DNA of 46,864 nucleotides from Acidobacteriaceae bacterium (GCA_027452125.1 DAIDGZ010000141.1:1-46864), one strand, 5' to 3'. Counted from the first letter of the stretch, positions 25,959 to 34,442 are shown. The notes: generated from the letters alone by a model not told the origin. Translations and numbers: made by a program.

Positions 25959-27065
25959 ATGGGAAAGCTCATGAAATGTTCAGCTTCACTCGCCCTGTGT
26001 ATGGCTACGCTGATGTGCACGGTCTCACTCGATTATGCGCACAGTGCACCACCCCTGCCGCCACGAGCACAGATTCTCGCGCTGATGCAACGAGCTGATA
26101 ACTACCAGAGCGCACACCCCGTGATGCCGCCTGGCGACCACAACTGGGAAAGAGGCACTTGGTACACCGGCGTAATGGAAGCATGGAAGGCTACTCACGA
26201 GAAGGCATTCCTTGACCAGGCGCTCGACTGGGGCCGGCAAAATCATTGGCAGGTGGGCACGGAAAAGCCCGGCGCGAACCGCCTGTTCTGCGCTGAGACA
26301 TGGATCGAGTTATCGCTTATCGAGCGCGATCCTGCGATGGCCCAGCCGACCATCGATTGGCTAAAGACCGACGCACCCAACTCCCCTGGCGGGGCACGTC
26401 GATGGTATCTCGACTCTGGCCGGCCCTATGTGGACTCGCTCTACGGCGCCGTTGTGTTTGCCATGCTGGCGCGCGAAACGGGCGACAAAACCTACCTCAC
26501 GACCATGCGCGCCTTCTTTGACGACATCGACAACGCCCTGTGGGACAAGGATGCTGGGCTCTTCTACCGCGACCCCACCTACATCGGTAAGCGCACCGCG
26601 CGCGGCAAAAAGATTCTCTGGTCGCGCGGCAATGGCTGGGCTTTTGCTGGCATTGCCCGCATGTTGGAATACCTGCCGAAGCATGATCCGCAGCGGCCAA
26701 AGTACGTGGCCCTCTTCAGGCGCATGGCTGCAGAACTCGTCAAACGCCAATCGTCCGATGGCTTCTGGCGCGCTAACCTGGACGACCTCGAAGACGTACC
26801 CAACCCGGAGAGCAGCGGTACCGGCTTTTTCTGCTTCGGCCTGGCCTGGGGCATCAGACACCACTTGCTAGACCGCCACACGTATCTGCCCGCTGTGCAA
26901 AAAGCCTACACTGCGCTAGCTGGTGTAGTCAGTCCAGATGGCAAGGTGGAGTGGGGGCAGCAGGTCGATGCGCAACCACATCCGGCCACCCAGCAGAGCA
27001 CACACGAATACGTGACTGGCGCTTTCCTGCTGGCATCCGGTGAGGTCTACCGGCTGAGCCGGTAG
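25959..27065 (+). CDS. Glycoside hydrolase family 105 (unsaturated rhamnogalacturonyl hydrolase type), secreted
   Basis: A 368-residue protein with an N-terminal signal peptide (about 1-29: LALCMATLMCTVSL, cut near AHSA). The rest is an (alpha/alpha)6 barrel of the GH105/YteR type: WERGTWYTGVMEAW, the GRPYVDSLYGAVVFAML segment with the probable catalytic Asp, KKILWSRGNGWAFAGIARML, SSDGFWRANLDD, SSGTGFFCFGLAWGI and the late THEYVTGAFLLASGEVYRL. Such enzymes remove unsaturated uronic acids from oligosaccharides left by pectate or rhamnogalacturonan lyases. The substrate here is inferred. The ATG at 25971 is an alternative start, with GGGA upstream. The gene converges with a DUF2264 gene only 7 nt away, also a polysaccharide-related family. 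Confidence 0.85.
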   Translation: MGKLMKCSASLALCMATLMCTVSLDYAHSAPPLPPRAQILALMQRADNYQSAHPVMPPGDHNWERGTWYTGVMEAWKATHEKAFLDQALDWGRQNHWQVGTEKPGANRLFCAETWIELSLIERDPAMAQPTIDWLKTDAPNSPGGARRWYLDSGRPYVDSLYGAVVFAMLARETGDKTYLTTMRAFFDDIDNALWDKDAGLFYRDPTYIGKRTARGKKILWSRGNGWAFAGIARMLEYLPKHDPQRPKYVALFRRMAAELVKRQSSDGFWRANLDDLEDVPNPESSGTGFFCFGLAWGIRHHLLDRHTYLPAVQKAYTALAGVVSPDGKVEWGQQVDAQPHPATQQSTHEYVTGAFLLASGEVYRLSR

Positions 27066-27072
27066 ACCCGTC

Positions 27073-28329
27073 TCAATCCGCGATCGCGTGATCATTGCGG
27101 ACATTCACTCCGGACCAAGCCGTTTGCGCGCTCCATGGTGCGGGCGGCGCGGTCCAGAAGGAATCGCTTGGCGGCAGGCCCAACGGCAGCATCGCCCAGG
27201 TACAGATGTATGCGGTCCCGGTGGTGATGTAGCTCTCCGCAATGGAAGGCTGCGCCCCGCAAAACCCCACCTGCATCCACCCCTCTGCGTCAAAAGTACC
27301 CGGTGCCTCGAGCATGCGTCGCATCACCGCGGTTAGGGCGCAACGCACCTGCGCAGGAGCTACGCCCTCCGGCAACTCACGGTACAGAGCCATCTGCGCC
27401 AGCAGATGAAAAGCTCCGGTACGGTCAGAGAGAGAGCGACCAATTGGTGGATAAGTACCCTCAGGACTGATCATGCGCTCCTGGATGGCTGCGTAGCGCT
27501 GCGACCGTTCCAGAATGGCTGGACGCAGCGGCGCCCACGCCTTGCTGTGCGGAGCAATTCCATCCAGAATATTTAGCAGCATGGGATGAATTATGAAGCT
27601 GTTGTAGTAGTCCCAGTGGAACTCGGGTCCATCGCCATACGCTCCGTCGCCCTTGTACCAAAGTTCTACCGTACGAAGCGCAAGATCGATACGCATCGAA
27701 TCCCAAGGCCGCCCCATGAAGGCCAGCCCCGTCTCCACCATCGCGGCGAAGAGTAGCCAGTTGTTGTAGCCCGGACGAATGACGCGCGTGGACTCCAGCG
27801 CGCGGATCAGGTGCTGTTGTGTCGCCGGATCCAGTTGCCGCCAGAGTTGATTGGGGGCACGCAGAATGGCTAGCGTCAGCAGTGCAGCATCTACCAGAGG
27901 CTGACTGCCTTTATTGAAATCCATGAAGTCCGGAGAGTGCGGATCGCAGCCGGCATGGATACCACTCCGCGCCCACGCGGCATACTGCGCGCGCAACGCG
28001 GCCTCGGAGCCGGTCAGCGCATCCGCCTCCAGCCAGGGTGCAATCCCAGCCAGCACGTTGGCAAGTGCAGCCAAATAGGCATAGGGCTTGCGCTCGGCCA
28101 GATTGCCCGTGGGCACAACCACCGGCATGGTTGCCTTCAAGCGGCTCTGGCTCAGTGCGCGCAAAACCGGAGCGCAGATTCGGTCCATCAGGCGAATCCA
28201 GTAGGCGCGGTCGTCAACCCCATTCACGGCGGCGGCCGCCTGGGACATCGTCGCTGCGGAAGCAGCTGATCCCACAGCGGCACAGCTCTTCAAAAAGTCG
28301 CGGCGGGCAATCCCTTTATTCATTCGCAT
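27073..28329 (-). CDS. DUF2264 domain protein, Tat-exported, probably polysaccharide-active
   Basis: A 418-residue protein. The N-terminus has a twin-arginine motif (ARRDFLKSCAAVG) and a cleavage-like SQAAAAVNG. The DUF2264 core follows: WIRLMDRICAPVLRALSQS, SPDFMDFNKGSQPLVDAALL, RPGYNNWLLFAAMVETGLAF, WYKGDGAYGDGPEFHWDYYNSF, and IGRSLSDRTGAFHLLAQMAL. The fold is expected to be an (alpha/alpha)n barrel. Related proteins sit in polysaccharide-use loci, and I recall that some DUF2264-like proteins are uronidases, but I cannot fix the activity from sequence. The convergent GH105 neighbour also points to uronic-acid-containing plant polymers. A start at the second Met (28323) is possible. Confidence 0.8.
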   Translation of the reverse strand: MRMNKGIARRDFLKSCAAVGSAASAATMSQAAAAVNGVDDRAYWIRLMDRICAPVLRALSQSRLKATMPVVVPTGNLAERKPYAYLAALANVLAGIAPWLEADALTGSEAALRAQYAAWARSGIHAGCDPHSPDFMDFNKGSQPLVDAALLTLAILRAPNQLWRQLDPATQQHLIRALESTRVIRPGYNNWLLFAAMVETGLAFMGRPWDSMRIDLALRTVELWYKGDGAYGDGPEFHWDYYNSFIIHPMLLNILDGIAPHSKAWAPLRPAILERSQRYAAIQERMISPEGTYPPIGRSLSDRTGAFHLLAQMALYRELPEGVAPAQVRCALTAVMRRMLEAPGTFDAEGWMQVGFCGAQPSIAESYITTGTAYICTWAMLPLGLPPSDSFWTAPPAPWSAQTAWSGVNVRNDHAIAD

Positions 28330-28465
28330 ACTGTTCGTAGACCTCTAAAAGAACCCAACCAGCATAGCCGACTAGAACATAGAACCCACAATGCGGAATT
28401 AAAAGGATGCCTGAGAAAATGCAGATTTGGCCTGGCCATTGCTCAGAAAAATCGCTGCATCCCAC

Positions 28466-28981
28466 TCACGACATAGACTCGCCACCGCCCGGCTCTGGAA
28501 TACTCAACTGCGCACGCAGGCTGCCGGCAAGATCGGCCACTCGGCGTAGACGCTCAGCTACCGTGGCAGGAATATCCGTTCCCGCAAGGGCCAGCTGCGA
28601 ATGCAGCAAAAGACCGGAGACTGTAGTCTTTAACTCTGCTTCAATTGCTGCTGTAGCAGCGCGACGGGCGAGTGCCTGTTCACGATCGCGGCGGCGCAGC
28701 GCGGCACGAATCTCGCGAATGAGACGGGCCGCTCCCGAAACAGCAAAGTTGATCTGCAGTGGAATGGCCAGCCCCGCTCTCTCCCAGATTGCATCCGCTG
28801 CTGCCGGATCGCAGTTGGCCAACGTCTCGTCTACCACCACCACCGCAAATTCATGGCGGCGGAGCGCGGCCAGAGCCATCTTGCGTCCCTCGGCCGCCTC
28901 TACTTCCATACACAGTTGTGCGCTCACCACATCGGCGCAGTTCCGCGCACCTTCCATACCTGTCACAATCAAAATGCTCAT
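28466..28981 (-). CDS. Receiver-like domain joined to a DHp-like helix lacking its histidine
   Basis: A 171-residue protein from the ATG at 28981, which has AGGAG 7 nt upstream. Residues 1-95 look like a degenerate response-regulator receiver: the acidic pair after strand 1 is replaced by TGMEG, while D51 in VVVVDETL sits where the phosphoacceptor would be. Residues 105-160 (AIEAELKTTVSGLLLHSQLA) resemble the DHp helix of histidine kinases (cf. HELRTPL), but the His position is Ala115. So it probably cannot carry out normal phosphotransfer and may act as a docking or antagonist protein. It follows the NtrC-type gene after 114 nt on the same strand. The call is by pattern only; frames on the other strand are shadows. 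Confidence 0.6.
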   Translation of the reverse strand: MSILIVTGMEGARNCADVVSAQLCMEVEAAEGRKMALAALRRHEFAVVVVDETLANCDPAAADAIWERAGLAIPLQINFAVSGAARLIREIRAALRRRDREQALARRAATAAIEAELKTTVSGLLLHSQLALAGTDIPATVAERLRRVADLAGSLRAQLSIPEPGGGESMS

Positions 28982-29095
28982 CGTAGGGCTCCTGGAATAC
29001 GCCCCGAACTCACTGCACTGACCTCTCGCCATCCCTTCACATAATTGGAGAGGCGGAAACGGCAGACAGCAAGCGCAGGACGGGTTGCTGTCTGT

Positions 29096-30568
29096 TCAGT
29101 CTTCTCGCAGCGGATCGGCGATGTCGTATTCTTTCAGCTTGCGGTATAGGGTGGTCTTGCCTATACCGAGCAGCCGCGCTGCCCTCAGCTTGTCGCCACT
29201 CAATGTGCGAATGGCATGCAGGATCGCTTCGCGTTCCAAATCTGCCAGCGGACGCACGTCAGCGGCGCCATCGTCGCCATCCTTGCCATCTGGGTCGTCG
29301 AGCACGGCGGCGCGCCGGGCCTCCAGCCCCCGCTGCTGCAACTGCGTAGGCAGGTCGCCCAAATGCAGAATCGGGCCGGATGACAGAGCGCAGGCCCGCT
29401 CCATTGAATTTTCCAGTTCGCGCACGTTACCCGGCCAATCATGGCGCATCATGGTGCGCAGAGCCTCATCACTCAGGGTAAACTTCCGCCCATGCTCCCG
29501 GCTGATACGCTCTAGGAAGTGCGCAGCTAGTAGCGGAATATCCTCGCGCCGATCGCGTAGCGCTGGCAGTCGCAGATTGACCACATTGAGCCGGTAGAAG
29601 AGATCTTTGCGGAAGGCGCCTTTCTCCACCATCGCCGCCAGATCGCGGTTAGTGGCGGCCACGATCCGTGCCTTGATGGGTACGCGATGCGTCGCTCCCA
29701 CTGGCCGCACCTCGCGCTCCTGCAGAGAACGCAGCAGCTTGGCCTGCAGGTCCAGCGATAGCTCTCCGATCTCGTCCAGAAACACCGTACCACCCTCGGC
29801 GGAAACCAGCAGGCCGTCTTTGGCATGCAGGGCTCCGGTAAACGCTCCCTTCACGTAGCCGAAAAGTTCGCTCTCAATCAGCGTCGGTACCAGCGATCCG
29901 CAGTCGACCGGCAAAAAGGGCTTTTGCGCATTGGGCCCGTAGGCGTGGATGGTCCGCGCCACCAGTTCCTTGCCGGTTCCGCTTTCTCCCAGGATCAGCA
30001 CTGGATGCGTGCTCTGCGCCACCTTGGAGAGGATGCGGTAGATCTTCTCCATCTCCGGCGATCGTCCGATCATCGCGCCCAGCCCCTGGGAGAGCCGCAG
30101 TTGCTCGCGCAGTTGCCGCGTAGCCGTATCAGTGAGCAGACTGCGGGATGCCCGCTCCAGCACTGCCGAAAGCTCATCCATGGCAAAGGGCTTGGTCAGG
30201 TAATCCGCGGCGCCGCAACGCATCGCCTCCACCGCCGTGTTCACTGAGCCGGAGGCAGTCATGGCAATCACCGCTGTCTGAGGATAGAGCAACTTGCTCT
30301 CTGCAATGAGATCCAGGCTCCGACTGCTCCCCGCCGGCAGATTCACCAGCAGAATATCCACCGTACGACCACGCAGCAAGCTGCGCGTCTGCTCCAGATC
30401 GCTTGCAATCTCCACGACATAGCCCAGACTATCGGCAATCTCCGCGCACGCCGAGCGCACTGCAGCATCCGAGTCCACAACGAGCAGGTGCAAACGCACC
30501 ACGGGCTCGCCGTGTTGGGGGAGGTATTCCATGAAGGATATTTCAGGAACTGTATCAAGCATCGTCAT
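29096..30568 (-). CDS. NtrC-family sigma-54 activator with atypical receiver
   Basis: A 490-residue enhancer-binding protein. The receiver (about 25-135) keeps D32/D34 and K126 but has N76 (DILLVNLP) where the phosphorylated Asp should be. The AAA+ domain (165-400) is complete: Walker A GESGTGKE (194-201), the sigma-54-contact loop GAFTGA (241-246), Walker B VFLDEI (D265, E266), R-finger region FRKDLFYRLNVV. A flexible acidic linker (about 420-440) leads to a Fis-type helix-turn-helix (about 455-482: LSGDKLRAARLLGIGKTTLYRKLKE). It should therefore activate sigma-54 promoters, but not through ordinary Asp phosphorylation. The histidine kinase gene ends 66 nt upstream on the same strand. Target genes are unknown; a sigma-54-like site lies upstream of the kinase gene. 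Confidence 0.9.
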   Translation of the reverse strand: MTMLDTVPEISFMEYLPQHGEPVVRLHLLVVDSDAAVRSACAEIADSLGYVVEIASDLEQTRSLLRGRTVDILLVNLPAGSSRSLDLIAESKLLYPQTAVIAMTASGSVNTAVEAMRCGAADYLTKPFAMDELSAVLERASRSLLTDTATRQLREQLRLSQGLGAMIGRSPEMEKIYRILSKVAQSTHPVLILGESGTGKELVARTIHAYGPNAQKPFLPVDCGSLVPTLIESELFGYVKGAFTGALHAKDGLLVSAEGGTVFLDEIGELSLDLQAKLLRSLQEREVRPVGATHRVPIKARIVAATNRDLAAMVEKGAFRKDLFYRLNVVNLRLPALRDRREDIPLLAAHFLERISREHGRKFTLSDEALRTMMRHDWPGNVRELENSMERACALSSGPILHLGDLPTQLQQRGLEARRAAVLDDPDGKDGDDGAADVRPLADLEREAILHAIRTLSGDKLRAARLLGIGKTTLYRKLKEYDIADPLRED

Positions 30569-30634
30569 TCCCTTTACGTGATCCTGGTCACAATGATGTG
30601 ATGAGTCACCACAGCCGAACCCGTGCAGGCCAGC

Positions 30635-31516
30635 TCAACGGCATGCGGCCGGCAACTCAATTGCAAATCGTGCACCACCACTCAAGCGGTTGCCGACTTC
30701 GATCCGCCCACCCGCTGATTCCACCAGCGAGCGTACAATCGAAAGTCCCAGTCCGCGATGTGCTACCGCCAAGCCATCTACCTGGGAATGCCCTTCGGTA
30801 TGCGTTGAGAAACCTGCCTCAAAGATCTTTGCCATGACCGATTCAGAAATCCCCGGCCCGTTATCCTCCAGTGTGAGTAGCAGCATGCGGGTTGCGTTCG
30901 GCATCGTCCCCTTCTCCCGCAACTCAATCTGAATCCTGCCCCCCGCGAACATGGCCTCAACCGAGTTCTTCACCAGATTCACCATCAGCCGAGTCAGGTC
31001 CTCGCACGACATCCGCACCGGTAACGATCCGCTCAACACATCCATAGTCAGTGCGATCCGCGGCCCCGCAATGGCCGCAAGAAGATTCCGCAGGGCCAGC
31101 AGATCCGCAGCCAGGTTTTCTACCGGCCCAGCAGACGCAACCTCGGTCGAATGCAGCGGCACCACTCGTGGCCCGGCACGCAGCGGCAATGTACCGCCCC
31201 CCTGCGCGGCCTGCGCATCGAGCGCCACCAGCTTCTCCACCAGTCGGCGGCTGGCACCAGCCAGCAGACGCAACTCATGACCGTAGTGGACATAGGGCGG
31301 AGCCAATACCCCCGGCTCCTCGAGCAGATCGCAGTAGAGCGTCAGCGCCGTCACCATATTCCGCACATCATGAGCCACCTCGGCAAGGCTCTCTCCCCGC
31401 CCCTGCAAACGGGATAACGTCTCCATCACTGCCTCTACCCGTTTGCGCTCCATCCCGCCCAGATCCGGCGTTTGCCCAGCCTGTATCTGCACAGTTCGCT
31501 GCATCGCTTGCTCCAT
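30635..31516 (-). CDS. Soluble histidine kinase without sensor domain
   Basis: A 293-residue kinase. The H-box is EVAHDVRNMVTALTLYCDLL with H49; the ATPase domain (about 150-293) has the N-box NLVKNSVEAM, G1 box DNGPGIS, an F-box-like IFEAGFSTHTEGH, and G2 box GLGLSIVRSLVESAGG, so it should bind ATP. There is no membrane segment and no PAS, GAF or other sensor ahead of the H-box; only about 45 residues precede it. GGGGGAG lies 8 nt before the ATG. It heads the set kinase, NtrC-type regulator, receiver-like protein. Because the regulator lacks the Asp to be phosphorylated, the kinase's partner may be elsewhere, or control may go by protein contact. Confidence 0.85.
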   Translation of the reverse strand: MEQAMQRTVQIQAGQTPDLGGMERKRVEAVMETLSRLQGRGESLAEVAHDVRNMVTALTLYCDLLEEPGVLAPPYVHYGHELRLLAGASRRLVEKLVALDAQAAQGGGTLPLRAGPRVVPLHSTEVASAGPVENLAADLLALRNLLAAIAGPRIALTMDVLSGSLPVRMSCEDLTRLMVNLVKNSVEAMFAGGRIQIELREKGTMPNATRMLLLTLEDNGPGISESVMAKIFEAGFSTHTEGHSQVDGLAVAHRGLGLSIVRSLVESAGGRIEVGNRLSGGARFAIELPAACR

Positions 31517-31643
31517 CGATCTTCTCCCCCTTCTTACCCAGCCACACGGTCAGCAACCAACAGCGCAGCGCCTCCTCACCGCCTTGCAGGCGCCACCCTG
31601 TTCCCGTTTCTGCCCCCGATACCGGGGTTTTGTCCCTTTCTGT

Positions 31644-31660
31644 TACACGTGGCGTGCCAA
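31644..31660 (-). promoter_or_regulatory. Sigma-54-like promoter element for the kinase-regulator genes
   Basis: Minus strand: TTGGCACG (31660-31653) is a perfect -24 box; after 4 nt comes GTGTA (31648-31644), where TTGCA would be ideal. The spacing is right, the -12 box is imperfect (GT for GC). It lies about 130 nt ahead of the kinase ATG, whose operon encodes a sigma-54 activator, so self-activation is plausible. Confidence 0.3.
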
Positions 31661-31900
31661 ACCAGAACAGCTCTTTCTAAGTTCCTGATAAGGGGAGAGA
31701 TGAATCGCCTTGGCGGGGTAGGTGCCGGAGATATTCTGTCCTCTGATTCTGTTCCAAAACGGAACCATCTTGACCTAGACCCACATGCAAATGGCTCATG
31801 ATAATTAACTTACCTCTGCATCTCCATTCAGGAACCACTCGAAGCCGGATTCCCATTGCGGGCGCAAGCGCAGCACTCTCCTCTCACACCTCCGCTCCCG

Positions 31901-31912
31901 TACAATCCCTCT
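31901..31912 (+). promoter_or_regulatory. Candidate -10 box of a leaderless transcript (rph)
   Basis: TACAAT at 31901-31906 followed by 6 nt and the ATG at 31913. No ribosome binding site is present; the C/T-rich sequence upstream lacks a clear -35 element. Confidence 0.45.
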
Positions 31913-32650
31913 ATGCATGCCGATGATTCTTTCTTTCGTCCCGGTGGCCGCGCGGCCCATGAGCTTCGTCCCCTCAGCTTTACGCCCGGCTTTGTCCAAA
32001 CCGCTGAGGGCTCCGTTTTCATCGCACTGGGCAACACCCGCGTTCTGTGCAATGCCACTATCGAGCAGGGCGTACCGAGCTGGTTGCGCAACTCAGGCCG
32101 TGGCTGGGTCACGGCTGAGTACTCCATGCTGCCTCGCTCTACAGTGACCCGTACCCCGCGGGAAAGCGAGCGCGGCAAGATCGGCGGCCGTACCCATGAA
32201 ATTCAGCGACTCATCGGCCGGAGTCTGCGCTCGGTAGTAGACATGCATGCGCTCGGAGAGCGCACCGTGATCCTCGACTGCGATGTGATCCAAGCCGATG
32301 GCGGAACGCGCACCGCTGCCATCACCGGTGCCACCGTAGCGCTGGCCTTGGCACTGGATGCCCTGGTCAAGGCCGGAACGCTCAAGCAGTCGCCGCTCAA
32401 GCAACTGCTGGCCGCTACCTCCGTGGGCATCGTCGGCGGCGTTCCGCTACTCGACTTGTGCTACGAGGAGGACTCGCAGGCAGAGGTGGACATGAACGTA
32501 GTGATGACCGCAGACGGCGGCTTGGTGGAGACGCAGGCAACCGCCGAGAAGGGCTCCTACTCCCGCGCGGAACTGAATGGACTCATCGATCTGGCCGAGA
32601 CCGGCCTGAAGGAGATCTTGTGCGCTCAGCGCGCCATTCTGGGACAGTGA
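31913..32650 (+). CDS. rph: Ribonuclease PH
   Basis: A 245-residue phosphate-dependent 3'-5' exoribonuclease that trims tRNA 3' ends. Family segments are all present: [58 protein letters not shown] (broken here for length: [13 protein letters not shown], then TRTPRE), [58 protein letters not shown], and the C-terminal [20 protein letters not shown]. The frame is open 19 codons further up, but the ATG at 31913 gives the normal N-terminus and follows a TACAAT box by 6 nt. It has normal length and key arginines. A 135-nt gap separates it from the permease gene downstream. Confidence 0.94.
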   Translation: MHADDSFFRPGGRAAHELRPLSFTPGFVQTAEGSVFIALGNTRVLCNATIEQGVPSWLRNSGRGWVTAEYSMLPRSTVTRTPRESERGKIGGRTHEIQRLIGRSLRSVVDMHALGERTVILDCDVIQADGGTRTAAITGATVALALALDALVKAGTLKQSPLKQLLAATSVGIVGGVPLLDLCYEEDSQAEVDMNVVMTADGGLVETQATAEKGSYSRAELNGLIDLAETGLKEILCAQRAILGQ

Positions 32651-32785
32651 TATCCCGAGGAACCCACCGCCGCGAAAATTGGCAACCCTGCGTCCAACAG
32701 ATAGCAACCTGCAGATACGCTGCTGGACGCAGCAGGCTTCATTTGGGCGCACTGGCCGGTCCATCCGGCGGCACAAGGAGGCATT

Positions 32786-33859
32786 ATGGCGGCGGAAACT
32801 CCCGAATGTCAGCGGAGTGGGTTTGACTGGAGCGGCCTGACACTTTTCCTCGTTACCTTGGCCACAATTGTGCTATCCGCCGCAATGGTGTGGCCTTTTC
32901 TTCCAGCCCTCACTGGAGCAATTGTGCTCGCCATCGTCACCCGCAAGCCCTACCGCTGGCTGGCAGCCCGGCTGCACCGTCCCACTCTGACTGCGACAAT
33001 AGCTCTGACACTGGTAGTATTGGCCATCATCACACCAGCTGTATTTGTGTCCCATGGACTGGGTCGCCACGCACTCGATGCGGCGCGCGGCCTGCAAAAC
33101 GGAGCTGCCGAGGAACAGCTCAGCCAGTTCATCGCCAATCATCCGCGCATTGGCCAGGTGCTTCAGTACGGGACCGACAACAGCGACCCTGGCCAGACCA
33201 TCCAGAAGTGCGTGCGAGCTGCGGCAGGCTGGCTGGCGGCAGTCCTGGGGCGTTCCCTCCATGCCCTGCTGCAAATTGTCGTAATGCTATTCGTACTCTT
33301 TTTCCTCTACAGAGACGAAACAGAGGCGCTGCACCTGATCCGCGCGATGCTGCCTCTGAGGCGCGAAGAGACCATTTACCTGCTGCATCGTGCAAACACC
33401 ACCGTGCAGGCGCTGGTGCTGGGACGTTTTGCCGTCGCCAGCCTCCAAGGGCTGGTGGCTGGCATCTCCTTCGCCGCTCTTGGCGTGCATGGAGCAACCC
33501 TGCTCGGCATCGCGACGCTCTTTTTTGCCCTGGTGCCCGCAGTTGGCGCGTTCGTGGTTTGGCTTCCCGTGGCCATTTATCTGGCGATTCTGCACTTCTG
33601 GATGCAGGCCATCATCCTCGTAGTGATTGGGTCACTTTTGATCAGCACGATGGATAACTTCCTGTATCCGATCCTCGTGGGGTCACGACTGCGGCTCCAC
33701 ACCGTGCCCATCTTCTTCGCCATGGTCGGCGGCGTCTGGTTTTTTGGCGTCAGCGGACTGGTGCTGGGCCCGGTCGTCTTCAACCTGACGGCCTCACTTC
33801 TGCAAATCTGGCGCTGCCGCGTCCGCGGAACATCATTGCCCGACCTCCAAACGGAATAG
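32786..33859 (+). CDS. AI-2E family permease (PerM/YdiK type)
   Basis: A 357-residue inner-membrane protein with about eight hydrophobic segments in the AI-2E (UPF0118) pattern: two N-terminal helices (about 18-60), one near 70-90, a soluble stretch (95-160), then helices with LHALLQIVVMLFVLFFLYRDE, LQGLVAGISFAALGV, FFALVPAVGAFVVWLPVAIYL and the late MDNFLYPILVGSRLRLHTVPIFFAMVGG that marks the family. Members include the autoinducer-2 exporter TqsA and Na+/H+ antiporters, so the substrate is open. AAGGAGG precedes the ATG by 5 nt. No neighbour points to quorum sensing. Confidence 0.88.
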   Translation: MAAETPECQRSGFDWSGLTLFLVTLATIVLSAAMVWPFLPALTGAIVLAIVTRKPYRWLAARLHRPTLTATIALTLVVLAIITPAVFVSHGLGRHALDAARGLQNGAAEEQLSQFIANHPRIGQVLQYGTDNSDPGQTIQKCVRAAAGWLAAVLGRSLHALLQIVVMLFVLFFLYRDETEALHLIRAMLPLRREETIYLLHRANTTVQALVLGRFAVASLQGLVAGISFAALGVHGATLLGIATLFFALVPAVGAFVVWLPVAIYLAILHFWMQAIILVVIGSLLISTMDNFLYPILVGSRLRLHTVPIFFAMVGGVWFFGVSGLVLGPVVFNLTASLLQIWRCRVRGTSLPDLQTE

Positions 33860-33965
33860 AGAAATATCTCCGCGACCTTCTCCGTTCCGGCGAATCCATC
33901 AAGTCGAGGGCCGGCTCATCTCAGACGACTCACACTGCATTCCCCGACCCTCTACGGAGTACCCC

Positions 33966-34442
33966 ATGAACAATGATTCTCTGCGCCAACATGTGCTTAA
34001 CCTGCTCACCAGCAGCCATGCGCACGCGAACTTCGATACTGTCCTCAAGAATTTTCCGGTCGAGTTGCGCGGCAAGCGGCCGCGCGGCGCCAAACACTCC
34101 CCCTGGGAGGTGCTCGAACACATGCGCATCGCCCAGTGGGACATTCTCGAGTTCTCCCGCAACCCCGCACATAGGTCACCAGAATTCCCGGCCGGCTATT
34201 GGCCAGCAACGCAATCCCCGCCCAATGTCCGTGCCTGGAATAAGAGCGTCAACGCCTTCAAACTGGATCTGAAGACGATGTGCGATCTGGTTGCTGCCGA
34301 ATCCACTGACCTGTTCGCGCCCATTCCGCATGGGGAGGGCCAGACCATCCTGCGCGAGGCTCTGCTGGTTGCCGACCACAATGCTTACCACCTCGGCGAG
34401 ATGGTGCTGCTGAGACGGCAGTTGGGGGCCTGGCAGAGGTAG
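33966..34442 (+). CDS. DinB-like four-helix metalloprotein
   Basis: A 158-residue DinB/YfiT-fold protein. Its putative metal-binding histidines are in WEVLEHMRIAQWDILEF (about residue 52) and ADHNAYHLGEMVLLRRQLG (about 137 and 141), the usual three-His pattern. Such proteins are often thiol-dependent transferases or stress proteins (bacillithiol-, mycothiol- or glutathione-linked), but the substrate here is unknown. It starts at the ATG at 33966, with CGGAG about 8 nt upstream. It is a single gene between a permease and an oppositely directed membrane protein gene. Confidence 0.82.
   Translation: MNNDSLRQHVLNLLTSSHAHANFDTVLKNFPVELRGKRPRGAKHSPWEVLEHMRIAQWDILEFSRNPAHRSPEFPAGYWPATQSPPNVRAWNKSVNAFKLDLKTMCDLVAAESTDLFAPIPHGEGQTILREALLVADHNAYHLGEMVLLRRQLGAWQR

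Larger units (their letters stand above)
31517..31912. other. 396-nt divergent control region between the histidine kinase gene and rph
   Basis: No convincing gene. It holds, from left to right, a GC hairpin CCCCGATACCGGGG (about 31614-31627), a sigma-54-like element on the minus strand (31644-31660), a dyad GTTCC-AAAAC-GGAAC (31751-31765) that could be an enhancer site about 90 nt upstream of that element, and a TACAAT box for rph (31901-31906). A 33-codon frame at 31700 with GGGGAG just upstream is noted but has no other support. Confidence 0.45.

Noticed and set aside
28407-29021. Plus-strand frame over the receiver-like gene
   Set aside because: Ser/Arg-rich without homology feel; the minus-strand frame has a good ribosome binding site and a recognisable receiver/DHp pattern.
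31700-31801. 33-codon frame upstream of rph with GGGGAG before its ATG
   Set aside because: Only the ribosome-binding-site-like sequence supports it; product has no recognisable feature and lies within the divergent control region.
32786-33859. Quorum-sensing (autoinducer-2) export role for the AI-2E permease
   Set aside because: The family name is historic; members carry different substrates and no luxS or lsr-like gene lies nearby.
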